Assembly (NCBI GenBank): GCA_022803075.1
Contig: JAFFTF010000002.1
Coordinates: 522,507 to 586,506, forward strand
DNA: 64,000 bases
Direction: 5' to 3'
Source: Micrococcales bacterium 31B
GTDB taxonomy: Bacteria > Actinomycetota > Actinomycetes > Actinomycetales > Dermabacteraceae
Shown here piece by piece: positions 33,720 to 42,388 of the stretch. The notes under the pieces are model-generated. The model was not told the DNA's origin. It saw nothing but the letters and a program-made list of their open reading frames with translations, and ran no database searches. A program made the translations under genes and the position numbers. Each line of letters opens with the position of its first letter. The first letter of the stretch is position 1.

Positions 33720-35389
33720 CGGAGCAGCCAACCACGCAAGCAGGCGACACCGCCGCGGACCTCGAGACGACCCCAGCGGTCGAGACTCAGCCCGAAGGTG
33801 CGGTCGACGCTCAGGTGGAGGCGGCTGCCGAAACCGCTGATGCCGCTGAACCTGTCGAGGTGGTAGAGGTCGAGGCCGTAGCAGCAGAAGTTGTTGAGGC
33901 CGCTGCAGCCGCTGAGGCTGAGGTTGTTGAAGCAGAGGCAGTTGAGGCACCCGCAGCCGTTGAGCCCGTTGCCGTTGAGCCCGTTGCCGTTGAGCCCGTT
34001 GCCGCTGAGGCCCAGGCAGTTGAGCCCGCTAAGCCGAGCCCCGCCGCCCCTCGCCCCCCTGCACTGCGCATGCCGTCGCCCGCCGTGATCGCCGCCAAGC
34101 CGCCAGCTCCCGTGAAGCCCATCCTGCCCACCCTCACGCCCGCTGACGAGGCGACCGTCGAGGCATCGAAGGCCTTCGGTCGAGTAGATGCCGAAGCAGG
34201 CGTTGTCTACCTGGTGGGTGACCCCGAGGTCGAGGTGGGTAAGGTGGCCGACTGCCACGGCGAAGACCCGCTTGAGCACTTCGCGAAGAAGTACGTGGAG
34301 GTGCTGCACCAGATCAACGAGGTCGATACGTTGCTCGCGCAGGATCCCCCGCCGGTGCGCGATATTCGCCGCAGTGTGGACAAGAGCGCGAATGCCCTGT
34401 CGCACCCGCATTTTATTGGCGACATCGAGGCCCTGCGCGCCCGCGCACACGAGCAGCAGTTGCAGGCCCGCCACCTGATTTCTGAAGTGGACCGGGCTCG
34501 CAAGGTCGAGAAGCAGCAGGCCGCTGAGGCGCGCGAGGTCACCGTCGCGGCGGCCGAACACTTGAGCGAAGCCGATGCGCAGTCCATTAACTGGCGTCAG
34601 GCCAGCGAGCAGTTCCGTGAACTGCTTGACACGTGGAAGCAGCAGCAGGCCAACGACATTAAGTTGGACAAGCCCGTCGAGGACGCCCTGTGGAAGCGCT
34701 TCAGCCACGCCCGCGCCACGTTTGAGCGCCGCCGCAAGCAGTTCTTTGCCGCGCTCGACGCCAACCACGCCGAGGCGAAGCAGGTCAAAGAGAAATTGAT
34801 CGCCGAGGCCGAGGCCCTCAGCACGTCGACCGACTGGATCGATACCACCAGCAAGTTCCGCAACCTGATGGACACGTGGCGTTCGGCGCCGCGCGCCTCA
34901 CGTAAAGAAGACGACGCTCTGTGGGCTCGCTTCAAGGCCGCCCAAGACACCTTCTTTGACGCGAAGAACGCCGAGGCCAGCGTCGCCGAAGAGGAGTTCC
35001 GCGGCAATCTTGAGGTCAAAGAGGCGCTGCTCGCCGAAGCGAAGGCCCTGCTGCCGGTCAAGGACCTCGCGGCAGCCAAGGCCACCCTGCGCACCATCCA
35101 GGACCGCTGGGAGGAGGCCGGCAAGGTGCCCCGCGCCGACATTCGCCGTATGGAAGACGGCCTGCGTTCCGTGGAGCGCGCGCTCAAGGACGCAGAGGCC
35201 GAAGAGTGGCGTCGCAGCAACCCCGAGACGCAGGCTCGCACGAGCGGGTTCCGTGCTCAGCTTGAAGACCTGATCGCGGACCTCGAAAAGCAGCTCGCTG
35301 CCGCTCAGTCCGCGGGTAAGGACAAGCAGGCGAAGGAGATCGAGGCGAACCTCGAGATGCGCCGCTCGTGGCTGGCCACGCTCGACTAG
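33716..35389 (+). CDS. DUF349-domain protein
   Basis: A 557-residue cytoplasmic protein. The first 140 residues are low complexity, rich in Ala, Glu, Val and Pro, with repeats such as VEPVAVEPVAVEPVAAE. The rest is helical and contains several DUF349 repeats recognisable by W-x-(W/F) spaced motifs: LLDTWKQQQ, LWKRFSHARATFERRRKQFF, LMDTWRSAPR, LWARFKAAQDTFFDAKNAE and IQDRWEEAGKVPR. Long coiled-coil stretches end the chain. The function of DUF349 proteins is not known; the gene is conserved beside rel in actinobacteria. The ATG overlaps the previous stop (ATGA). A strong hairpin follows 11 bases after the stop. Confidence 0.87.
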   Translation: MTEQPTTQAGDTAADLETTPAVETQPEGAVDAQVEAAAETADAAEPVEVVEVEAVAAEVVEAAAAAEAEVVEAEAVEAPAAVEPVAVEPVAVEPVAAEAQAVEPAKPSPAAPRPPALRMPSPAVIAAKPPAPVKPILPTLTPADEATVEASKAFGRVDAEAGVVYLVGDPEVEVGKVADCHGEDPLEHFAKKYVEVLHQINEVDTLLAQDPPPVRDIRRSVDKSANALSHPHFIGDIEALRARAHEQQLQARHLISEVDRARKVEKQQAAEAREVTVAAAEHLSEADAQSINWRQASEQFRELLDTWKQQQANDIKLDKPVEDALWKRFSHARATFERRRKQFFAALDANHAEAKQVKEKLIAEAEALSTSTDWIDTTSKFRNLMDTWRSAPRASRKEDDALWARFKAAQDTFFDAKNAEASVAEEEFRGNLEVKEALLAEAKALLPVKDLAAAKATLRTIQDRWEEAGKVPRADIRRMEDGLRSVERALKDAEAEEWRRSNPETQARTSGFRAQLEDLIADLEKQLAAAQSAGKDKQAKEIEANLEMRRSWLATLD

Positions 35390-35400
35390 GTCACGCAAAC

Positions 35401-35446
35401 GACGACAGCGGCGGACGTTCCACAAGGAACGTCCGCCGCTGTCGTC
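35401..35446. terminator. Perfect 21-bp bidirectional terminator
   Basis: A perfect 21-base stem (35401-35421 and 35426-35446) with loop ACAA. It lies between the DUF349 stop (35389) and the convergent oxidoreductase stop (35490). It also marks the junction between the conserved hisS-DUF349 block and the accessory DNA. Confidence 0.8.
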
Positions 35447-35489
35447 ATGCTGGGATCACTGAAGAATTGAGCCGAACCCGGCCGCGCGC

Positions 35490-36689
35490 TTACACGCTGA
35501 GGGCGGCCTTGGCGGCCTCGACGGCAACTGGCCTTCGCGTCGCGGCGGCCTCAAAAGCTGCGCCCACGACGCGCATCATGGTGGTCGCGGTCGCGAAGTC
35601 CGTGTCGATGGGCGTTCCTGTGACAATGCAGCGCAGAAATTCTTGAATCTCCGCGACGAATGCCTCGGCGTAACCCGTCCCGACGCCGGCACCGGGCATC
35701 GCGGCGACGTCTGAGAAATACGGATGCTCCGGCCCGGTCGTGACGGTGCGCGGGCCATTGCTGTAGGCATCGGCCGCGGCCTGCGTGTGGATGACGAACT
35801 CGCCGGCCCGCAGCGAGTCGAACGAAACGAAGCCCTCGCTGCCAAACACCTCAATGCCCAGCGAGTTGGGCACGCCCGTGGAAATGCGGCTGAGCGCAAC
35901 CTGCGCGTTGACCCCGGTCTCCGTGGTCACGGCGAGGAGCGCGACATCGTCGTTGGTGACGGGACCGGTCTCGGTGGACTCTGATGCGCCGTGGCCGATC
36001 GCGCCCGCGACCGGTCGCGGGCGTTCCGTGATGATGGTCGAGAGGTTGGCGGCGCCGACCTCGCGGACGGGGCCCACCACAAAATGCAAAGCATCGAGGG
36101 CATGGGCACCGATGTCGAGGAGCGCGCCCCCGCCCGACTGCTCCTGCGAGTACCGCCACGAGAGGGCACCGCGAGGGTCAGCGGCGTAGTCAGCGTGGTA
36201 CCACACGCGCGCCGTGTGCGGCGTACCAATGCGTCCCTCGCGCACGAGTTGGGCAACGGCCGCCAGGGCCGGCAGGCGACGGAACGAGAAGCCAACTCCC
36301 GTGACGGCGGCCGACCGCTCGGCGAAGGCCTCCAGAGCCTCCGCCTCCTCGACAGTGCGACCGATCGGCTTTTCGGCGAAGACGTGCTTACCGGAGGCGA
36401 GCACGCGCGCGAGCACATCCGCATGCAGGAAGTTGGGCAGTGCGACGCTCACGGCATCGACGTCGCTGGCGAGCGCCTCGTCGATGTCGGTGAGCACGCC
36501 ATCGAAGCCATAGCGCTCGGCTACGCGCTCGGCGAGCGCGCGGTTGGGGTCGACGATGTAGGCGAGCTCGACGCGGTATGGGGCGTCGGCGGCCATCATG
36601 GCATTGCGGTAACCGAATGCGTGCGCCTGGCCCGCGAATCCGGCTCCGATAACGGCGATTTTAAGGGTGGGGCGACTTGCCTGAGTCAT
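35490..36689 (-). CDS. Gfo/Idh/MocA-family oxidoreductase
   Basis: A 399-residue NAD(P)-dependent sugar or inositol dehydrogenase. The Rossmann start is LKIAVIGAGFAGQAHAFGYR, the catalytic-lysine motif is HVFAEKPIGRTVEEA, and the C-terminal domain holds LDIGAHALDALHFVVGPV, whose Asp and His are typical of inositol-type members. The ATG at 36689 follows GGAGCACC. A perfect 16-bp palindrome 36-51 bases upstream is shared with the sugar porter gene at 37955, so both respond to the LacI protein at 36790. With a sugar porter of the inositol/hexose type, inositol or a glycoside is a plausible substrate, but no inositol-specific enzyme (IolE, IolG partner) is in the window. Confidence 0.87.
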   Translation of the reverse strand: MTQASRPTLKIAVIGAGFAGQAHAFGYRNAMMAADAPYRVELAYIVDPNRALAERVAERYGFDGVLTDIDEALASDVDAVSVALPNFLHADVLARVLASGKHVFAEKPIGRTVEEAEALEAFAERSAAVTGVGFSFRRLPALAAVAQLVREGRIGTPHTARVWYHADYAADPRGALSWRYSQEQSGGGALLDIGAHALDALHFVVGPVREVGAANLSTIITERPRPVAGAIGHGASESTETGPVTNDDVALLAVTTETGVNAQVALSRISTGVPNSLGIEVFGSEGFVSFDSLRAGEFVIHTQAAADAYSNGPRTVTTGPEHPYFSDVAAMPGAGVGTGYAEAFVAEIQEFLRCIVTGTPIDTDFATATTMMRVVGAAFEAAATRRPVAVEAAKAALSV

Positions 36690-36724
36690 GGTGCTCCTAC
36701 GTGTGAAGTGGCTGGTGCTCAAAG

Positions 36725-36740
36725 ACTAGAGCGCTCTAGT
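36725..36740. promoter_or_regulatory. LacI-type operator, copy 1
   Basis: ACTAGAGCGCTCTAGT is a perfect 16-bp palindrome with the central CG favoured by LacI-family proteins. It sits between the divergent oxidoreductase and lacI genes. The 14-bp core CTAGAGCGCTCTAG recurs at 37915-37928. Confidence 0.75.
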
Positions 36741-36789
36741 TTGCCTGTCAACAGCTATAGTGAGGGCATATCCACCAGCAAGGGGTCCC

Positions 36790-37779
36790 ATGTCGCACGT
36801 GACCATGGAGGACGTCGCGAAGGCCGCCGGCGTCTCCCGGGCGCTCGTTTCACTTGCCTATCGCAATGCTCCCGGAGTCTCGACCGCCAGCCGCGAGAGA
36901 ATCCTGAAGACGGGCTCCGACCTCGGCTATCGGCACAATCGGATAGCGGCGGCCCTCGCCAGCAAGGGCGGCAAGACCCTGGGCGTGCACCTGCTCGACC
37001 TGCACAACGATGTGTTCGCCGACATGTTCGATGGCATCCGCGAAACGCTTGACAGCACCGGCCACCATCTCGTGCTCTCGGTCGGCACCATCGACGGCAG
37101 CCTCGACCTCAGCGCGCTGCACACCCTGCAGCAGTCGCGCGTGACGGCCATCATCGCCGCCGGGTTGCTACTTTCGGACGCGGCCGCGCACGAGATCGCC
37201 GCCGCAACCCCACTCATCTGCGCCTCCCGAGTGATCGACGGTCTCGACTCGGTCTCGGCCGACGACCACGAAGGCGCGCGCCTTGCCACGCAGCACCTGA
37301 TCGACCTCGGCCACTCCCGCATCGCCTTTCTCGCCAATCCGCCTTCCGATGGCTATGGACTCCGACTCGCCGGCTACCACTTCGCCATGCGGGCCGCGGG
37401 GTTGCCGCCACTCGTCGCCCCCTCCGCGTATTCGCGCGACATCGCCGCCCGCGACACCACCGCGCTCCTTGCTACCGCGACTCCCCCGACCGCGATCATC
37501 GCCCACAACGACCAGGCCGCCTTTGGGGCCCTCGACGCCGCCGCAGACCGGGGCGTCGCCGTGCCCGAAGAGCTGTCGATCGTGGGTTACGACGACAGCT
37601 CGCCGAGTCGGGCGCCTGGCACCGCCCTCACGACGGTGGCGATTCGGGGACGCGAGATCGGGCAGTTGGCAGCCCAGGCCGCCCTGGCGCGGCTCGACGA
37701 CCGGTCCGCACCTCCATTGCGCACCATCCTGACCCCGCGCCTCGCGGTGCGCGCGACCACCGCGCCCCCGGCACGGTAA
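36790..37779 (+). CDS. LacI-family regulator of the oxidoreductase/porter module
   Basis: A 329-residue LacI/GalR-family repressor. The DNA-binding helix-turn-helix is VTMEDVAKAAGVSRALVSLA (residues 4-23), and the hinge YRHNRIAAALASKGGKTLGV leads to the effector domain, which ends AVRATTAPPAR. The ATG at 36790 is preferred because AAGGGG lies before it; an upstream in-frame start at 36760 would add ten residues without a clear ribosome site. Two copies of the perfect palindrome CTAGAGCGCTCTAG, one on each side of the gene (36725 and 37914), are the likely operators. The effector is presumably the sugar carried by the porter. Confidence 0.9.
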   Translation: MSHVTMEDVAKAAGVSRALVSLAYRNAPGVSTASRERILKTGSDLGYRHNRIAAALASKGGKTLGVHLLDLHNDVFADMFDGIRETLDSTGHHLVLSVGTIDGSLDLSALHTLQQSRVTAIIAAGLLLSDAAAHEIAAATPLICASRVIDGLDSVSADDHEGARLATQHLIDLGHSRIAFLANPPSDGYGLRLAGYHFAMRAAGLPPLVAPSAYSRDIAARDTTALLATATPPTAIIAHNDQAAFGALDAAADRGVAVPEELSIVGYDDSSPSRAPGTALTTVAIRGREIGQLAAQAALARLDDRSAPPLRTILTPRLAVRATTAPPAR

Positions 37780-37913
37780 GCGGTCGACCAACCGGCACCG
37801 CCGCCTCGCGCACAATCGCGAAGCGTCCACGCGGGCTAGCATCCCCGGGGAAACTTTGTCCGAACAAACCCTTGCAATCGGCGAGCCCGGCATTTACTGT
37901 TGTCTAGTCAAAC

Positions 37914-37929
37914 TCTAGAGCGCTCTAGA
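37914..37929 (+). promoter_or_regulatory. LacI-type operator, copy 2
   Basis: TCTAGAGCGCTCTAGA is a perfect 16-bp palindrome sharing a 14-bp core with the site at 36725-36740. It is 26 bases upstream of the sugar porter start codon (37955), placing it over or just after the promoter, where binding would block transcription of the porter and the universal stress gene. Confidence 0.75.
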
Positions 37930-37954
37930 AGCGCTTTCATGCAAAGGAGCATGC

Positions 37955-39394
37955 ATGTCTCACTCCTCCATCGAACCTCACACACCCCTACCGCCACTCA
38001 GCCGTGGCCCGCACTCGAAGCGACTCGGCATCATCTCCTACGTCGCGACCTTCGGCGGGCTCCTCTTTGGTTACGACACGGGCGTCATCAACGGCGCACT
38101 CGAACCGCTGCGGCGCGAATTGCAGATCAGCGCCACCATCGAGGGCTTCGTCGTCTCGATCCTGATCTTCGGCGCCGCACTCGGAGCCGTCATCGGCGGT
38201 CGACTCGCGGATCGCTACGGTCGCCGCCACAATATCCTCCTGCTGGCGGGAGTATTCATCGTGGGCACGCTCCTGTGCACGCTCTCCCCCACGTGGCAAG
38301 TGCTCGCGGTCGGCCGCTTCATCCTCGGGCTCGCAGTCGGCGGTGCGTCGGCCACCGTGCCCGTCTACCTTGCCGAAATCTCGCCCTACGAAAAGCGCGG
38401 CTCCCTCGTCACCCGCAACGAAATGATGATCGTGAGCGGTCAGTTCGCGGCCTTCGTCATCAACGCAGTGCTCTATCACTTCTTTAGCCACGTCGACAGC
38501 ATCTGGCGCTTCATGCTGCTCGTCGCGGTGCTGCCAGCCATCGCTTTGCTCGTGGGCATGGTGTTCCTGCCCGAGAGCCCCCGGTGGCTGATCAGTCAGG
38601 GTCGCCCCGAAGCGGCTCATGCGGTACTGCTGCAGGTGCGCGACAGCGCCCGCGCCCGGGCCGAAATGGACGAGGTGCAGCACCTCGCCGACGAAGAGGC
38701 CGCCATGAAGACCGGAGGCTGGGCTGACCTGGCCGTGCCGTGGATTCGCCGCCTGATCATCATCGGCGCCCTCATTGGCGTATTCTCGCAGCTCTCGGGA
38801 ATCAACGCCGTCATGTACTACGGCTCCGAACTACTGAGAAACGCTGGCTTCGCGGCTGACGCGGCCATCGTCTTCAACACCCTCAACGGCCTCGTGAGCG
38901 TCCTGGGCGTGCTGATCAGTATGCGACTGATTAACCGCCTCAATCGTCGCACCATGCTCATCGCAGGTTTCGTGCTGACCACCACGTTTCACCTGCTCAT
39001 AGCCCTGACTGCCATGCTTCTGCCCGACGGGGACCTCAAGATGTGGCTGATCCTCGTGTTTGTGCTCTGCTTCGTGCTCTCCATGCAGGGCGCGATCGGA
39101 CCACTCGCGTGGCTCATGCTCTCCGAAATCTTCCCGCTCAAAATTCGCAGCTTCGCCATGGGCGTGGCCGTGTTCACCCTCTGGATCGCAAACGCCGTGG
39201 TCGCCTTCGCGTTCCCCCCACTTATTGCCGCCGCAGGTATCGCGCTGACGTTCTTCGTCTTCGTGGCCTTTGGACTCGTTGCCATAGTGACCCTCTACCG
39301 CATGCTGCCCGAGACCCGTGGCAAGACCCTGGAGGAATTCGAAGACGAGGCCCGACTGGGTTTCGCCGCCCCCGGAGCGTCCAACGCTCGCTAG
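37955..39394 (+). CDS. Sugar porter family MFS transporter
   Basis: A 479-residue, 12-helix MFS carrier of the sugar porter family. The signatures are all present: GGLLFGYDTGVINGAL in helix 1, GGRLADRYGRR in loop 2-3, AEISPYEKRG after helix 4, FLPESPRWLISQGR after helix 6, QLSGINAVMYYG in helix 7 (sugar binding) and LPETRGKTLEEFE at the end. It is closest in style to bacterial inositol/xylose/hexose proton symporters. It is controlled by the upstream palindromic operator and followed 30 bases on by a universal stress protein gene. The ATG has AAAGGAGC upstream. Confidence 0.93.
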   Translation: MSHSSIEPHTPLPPLSRGPHSKRLGIISYVATFGGLLFGYDTGVINGALEPLRRELQISATIEGFVVSILIFGAALGAVIGGRLADRYGRRHNILLLAGVFIVGTLLCTLSPTWQVLAVGRFILGLAVGGASATVPVYLAEISPYEKRGSLVTRNEMMIVSGQFAAFVINAVLYHFFSHVDSIWRFMLLVAVLPAIALLVGMVFLPESPRWLISQGRPEAAHAVLLQVRDSARARAEMDEVQHLADEEAAMKTGGWADLAVPWIRRLIIIGALIGVFSQLSGINAVMYYGSELLRNAGFAADAAIVFNTLNGLVSVLGVLISMRLINRLNRRTMLIAGFVLTTTFHLLIALTAMLLPDGDLKMWLILVFVLCFVLSMQGAIGPLAWLMLSEIFPLKIRSFAMGVAVFTLWIANAVVAFAFPPLIAAAGIALTFFVFVAFGLVAIVTLYRMLPETRGKTLEEFEDEARLGFAAPGASNAR

Positions 39395-39424
39395 ACCACT
39401 TGGTAACCCGCAACAAGGAGAATC

Positions 39425-39805
39425 ATGACCATCTTGATAGCAGTGACACACCGAGCCGAGGGCAGGGCGGCCCTTGCGGCCGGCCTCGCCGAGGCCCAAG
39501 GCCTGGGCACCTCCGCCATCATCGTTAACCTCGACATCGAGCCCTTCGACTCCGCGACGCTGCCCATTGATCTGCCGGGCGGGCTTGTCGAACGCATCAT
39601 CGAGCGGCACGGCAAGTCCGACCGCGACCCGGCGAACGCGGTCCTCGACGAGATCCACGCGGACCCCAACATCTCGCGGGTGGTGATTGGGATGCGGCGA
39701 CGCACCCCGGTGGGAAAGGCGCTGCTGGGCAGCCTGAGTCAGAGCATTCTGCTCGACTCACCCGTGCCGGTGCTCGCGGTCAAGCCCGCCGCGAACCCGG
39801 CCTGA
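39425..39805 (+). CDS. Universal stress protein, UspA family
   Basis: A 126-residue single-domain Usp protein. It starts MTILIAVTHRAEGRAALAAG and ends with the family ATP-binding pattern VVIGMRRRTPVGKALLGSLS followed by SPVPVLAVK. The Gly-x2-Gly-x9-Gly-Ser nucleotide loop is approximately kept but with basic residues inserted. It is the second gene of the sugar porter transcript, with AAGGAG before the ATG. Its role may be to adjust transport or metabolism under energy stress; that is inference from co-transcription. Confidence 0.87.
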   Translation: MTILIAVTHRAEGRAALAAGLAEAQGLGTSAIIVNLDIEPFDSATLPIDLPGGLVERIIERHGKSDRDPANAVLDEIHADPNISRVVIGMRRRTPVGKALLGSLSQSILLDSPVPVLAVKPAANPA

Positions 39806-39927
39806 ACTCGCGGCTCACCCGCCGCACGAGAAAAGTTCCCCGTTCGGCAGTTCTGCCCGGCATCTCGCCATGGGCGTACAAAACCAGATTTCGTGAGGTA
39901 TAGGCGGCGCGAGAAGAACACAACCGG

Positions 39928-39984
39928 TAGTTTTGTATGCAGGGGATTTGAACCATCCGAAGCCAGACCTTTAGTTTTGCATGC
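39928..39984. repeat. Direct repeat TAGTTTTGYATGC before telA
   Basis: TAGTTTTGTATGC (39928-39940) and TAGTTTTGCATGC (39972-39984) are 44 bases apart, about four helical turns, in the AT-richer gap (39806-40037) before the Ter operon. An inverted relative, GTACAAAACCA, occurs near 39878. They may be binding sites for a regulator of the Ter operon. Between them lies a stretch that reads GGTTCAAATCC on the minus strand, like a tRNA T-loop, but without a foldable tRNA around it. Confidence 0.5.
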
Positions 39985-40037
39985 GCAGGAGCGTACCGGG
40001 TCGAGCGAGTGAAGTTTCATGACACGAGGAGCACTAG

Positions 40038-41258
40038 ATGAGCAGCCTGAACTTTGACGCGCAGCCGAACCCGGCCACCAACTCGGGGGCCACGGCACCG
40101 CAAAGCGCCGAGATCGTGCTCACGCCGCCCACGCCCGTGGTCGCCGTGACCACCCAGCAGGCAGACTCGGTGACGAATCAGGTGGTACCAACCGAGAAGC
40201 AGTCCCAGGCCACCGCCATGGCGCAGAGTTGGGTCAGCGAACTCCTCAAGAACGAGTTCAACTCCCCCGCGTTCCGCGCGAAGGTCGCCGAAGTGACCGC
40301 CATCGGCACGACCGAAATCAATCAGTCGTCGTCGGCGTCAAACCGCATGCTGCAAAGGCCAGCGGTCCGCAATCAGGGCGACACCGCGCAAACGCGCGTC
40401 TCGAACACGCTCTCAGAACTGCGGCGCACGGTGACCGAGCTCGACCCCAACCGCGCCGATCTCACGGGCGGTAAGAAGCTGCTGAAGTTCCTTCCGGGCG
40501 GCGTGCGCAACAAGATCGAAGACTACTTCGCCAAGTATCAGTCGGCGCAGAGCCAACTCGACGCCATCACCGCTTCTTTGGCATCGGGTCAAGACGAGTT
40601 GCGCAAAGATAATGCCGAGATCGACGTCGTACGCAAAGACATGTGGGAGGCGATGGGCAAGCTCGGCCAGTACAAGATCTTGGCCGAAGAGATCGGTCGC
40701 GCCGTCGAGAACAAGGCCAACGAGTTGGAGGCCATGGGGCAGACCGAGGAGGCCACGGGCCTGCGCGCAGACGTCTTGTTTGCCGCCAACCAGCGCCATC
40801 AAGACATCATGACGCAGATGGCGGTCAACGTGCAGGGCTACCTGGCCCTCGACGTGGTGCAGAAGAACAACACCGAGCTCATCAAGGGTGTCGACCGCGC
40901 CCGCACCACGACCCTCTCCGCGCTGCGCACGGCCGTCATCGTGTCGCAGGCCCTCAGCCAGCAGCAAATCGTGCTGAACCAAATCAATGCCGTGAACGCC
41001 GCGACGTCCGACATGATCTTGAAGACCTCCGAGCAGCTGAAGCAGCAGGGTTCGCAGATCAATCAGCAGGCATCTCAGGCCAGCGTCGACGTCGAAAAGT
41101 TGAAGTCGGCGTTCCAGAACGTGTTCGAAGCCCTCGACGCGGTCGACACCTACCGCATCAAGGCCAACGACTCGATCAAGCAGACGATTGGCGCGCTCGA
41201 AACTCAGGTCGCGTCGGCACAGACGTACCTCGAACGCTCCAACCGCGGTCAGTCCTAG
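40038..41258 (+). CDS. telA: TelA-family toxic anion resistance protein
   Basis: A 406-residue TelA/KlaA-type protein, mainly helical. After a low-complexity N-terminus (Thr/Gln/Pro-rich, residues 1-55), the core includes LLKFLPGGVRNKIEDYFAKY, then long coiled-coil stretches (YQSAQSQLDAITASLASGQD, KANELEAMGQTEEATGLRAD) and LRTAVIVSQALSQQQIVLNQ. TelA proteins occur with TerD, TerC and related partners in stress islands linked to tellurite, phage and metal-ion resistance. GAGGAG precedes the ATG. It is the first gene of a ten-gene rightward unit ending at 48608. Confidence 0.9.
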   Translation: MSSLNFDAQPNPATNSGATAPQSAEIVLTPPTPVVAVTTQQADSVTNQVVPTEKQSQATAMAQSWVSELLKNEFNSPAFRAKVAEVTAIGTTEINQSSSASNRMLQRPAVRNQGDTAQTRVSNTLSELRRTVTELDPNRADLTGGKKLLKFLPGGVRNKIEDYFAKYQSAQSQLDAITASLASGQDELRKDNAEIDVVRKDMWEAMGKLGQYKILAEEIGRAVENKANELEAMGQTEEATGLRADVLFAANQRHQDIMTQMAVNVQGYLALDVVQKNNTELIKGVDRARTTTLSALRTAVIVSQALSQQQIVLNQINAVNAATSDMILKTSEQLKQQGSQINQQASQASVDVEKLKSAFQNVFEALDAVDTYRIKANDSIKQTIGALETQVASAQTYLERSNRGQS

Positions 41259-41312
41259 CGAGCCCGTGGCCCTCCGCGCGGCGGGCCCTCGACGAAAGAA
41301 TCTCGTGGCGTC

Positions 41313-41822
41313 ATGAGTTGGTTTGATCGCATGCGGCAGCAAGGCCCCAGCGGCCCGGTGCCCCTACAAAACGGCGCGCAGCAATTCGGCGCGCCGCCAC
41401 CGGGTGCGCAGATCATCCGCGACGACATCATTCAACTCGTGTTCGAAATGGTGCTCAAGATCAATCGCTATGGCGGCAAGATCCCCACCGACGCCGCCGT
41501 GCTGTCGCGCTTGATCACCGATGCGATCCTCATCGTGGCACGCCGCGAGCAGCAGTTCGGCGAGACCATCGACATCGATTCGAAGGTCCTGTTCCGCGGC
41601 ATTCTCACGGATTATCTGCCGAACACGCTGTCGACGTATGCGCGCTCGGTCACGGGCGGCCCCAACGAAGAGTTCCGCCGTTCGCTCATTGAACAGTTGC
41701 ACCTCATGTTGGATCGCACGCAGCAGATCGTGCGCTCGGCCCAAGAGAATGACACGCGGGCGCTGCGCTCGCACCAGCAGTTCATGGAAACCCGCTTTCA
41801 CGAAACGGATCTTCGATTCTGA
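41313..41822 (+). CDS. Hypothetical protein of the Ter island
   Basis: A 169-residue protein I do not recognise. A proline/glutamine-rich start (residues 1-32) is followed by an all-helical core, DDIIQLVFEMVLKINRYGG, AVLSRLITDAILIVARREQQ and LHLMLDRTQQIVRSAQENDT, with no membrane segment. It lies 54 bases after telA, and its TGA overlaps the following terD start (TGATG), so it is co-translated with the Ter proteins. It may be a TelA partner, as small helical proteins are frequent next to telA. Confidence 0.7.
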   Translation: MSWFDRMRQQGPSGPVPLQNGAQQFGAPPPGAQIIRDDIIQLVFEMVLKINRYGGKIPTDAAVLSRLITDAILIVARREQQFGETIDIDSKVLFRGILTDYLPNTLSTYARSVTGGPNEEFRRSLIEQLHLMLDRTQQIVRSAQENDTRALRSHQQFMETRFHETDLRF

Positions 41823-42388
41823 TGACGCCTCAACCCATCGTCCGCGGCGCCAATGTCGCACTCTCCCGCGAGGTCGCGGGCCTCGAAACTGTCGTCGTTG
41901 GCGTCGATTGCGAAACCAAGGACGACGCCCTGCGTTCGAGCCTCACGTTCGCGGCCCTGCTGTGCGATGCGGACCGGCGCGCACCGGACGCCCAGCACTT
42001 CGTGTTCTTCAATCAGATGGTCTCGGCCGACCTCTCTACCGAGGTACGCGAGCAGACCTTCGGCAACGATGACGAGCAGATCGAGGTTGACCTCAACGTC
42101 GTGCCGCCGCACATCGAGAGCATCGAGTTCGTGCTGTACGTGAACGATTCGGGGGGCGTGCGGCGCACCCTGAAGCAGCTGCGTTCGTGCCGCATGCGAC
42201 TCCTGAACGCCCAGGGTAACGGCGAGATTGTGCGCACCGAAGACCTCGCCCCCTACTTTCAAACCGAGACCGCTTCGGTGCTGGGCCGCCTGTATCGCTA
42301 CAAGGGCGAGTGGAGGTTTAGGGTCACGGGCCAGGGCTACGCTGAGGGTCTGACTAAGCTCGCGCAAGATTACGGTGTGCCCCTGTGA
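41822..42388 (+). CDS. TerD-family protein 1
   Basis: A 188-residue TerD-domain protein. The fold is marked by [55 protein letters not shown] and [20 protein letters not shown]. The acidic calcium-binding loop is partly changed: canonical TerD has DLDASA after the first strand, where this protein has LCDADR, and NGDDEQI is replaced by GNDDEQI. It is therefore a diverged paralogue compared with the copies at 43778 and 45544. Its stop overlaps the next GTG start (GTGA). Confidence 0.88.
   Translation: MTPQPIVRGANVALSREVAGLETVVVGVDCETKDDALRSSLTFAALLCDADRRAPDAQHFVFFNQMVSADLSTEVREQTFGNDDEQIEVDLNVVPPHIESIEFVLYVNDSGGVRRTLKQLRSCRMRLLNAQGNGEIVRTEDLAPYFQTETASVLGRLYRYKGEWRFRVTGQGYAEGLTKLAQDYGVPL

Noticed and set aside
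39941-39954. tRNA gene on the minus strand (GGTTCAAATCCCC T-loop-like)
   Set aside because: The flanking bases do not form a five-base T-stem, acceptor stem or anticodon arm, and there is no CCA end. Kept only as a weak hint of an attachment-site remnant.
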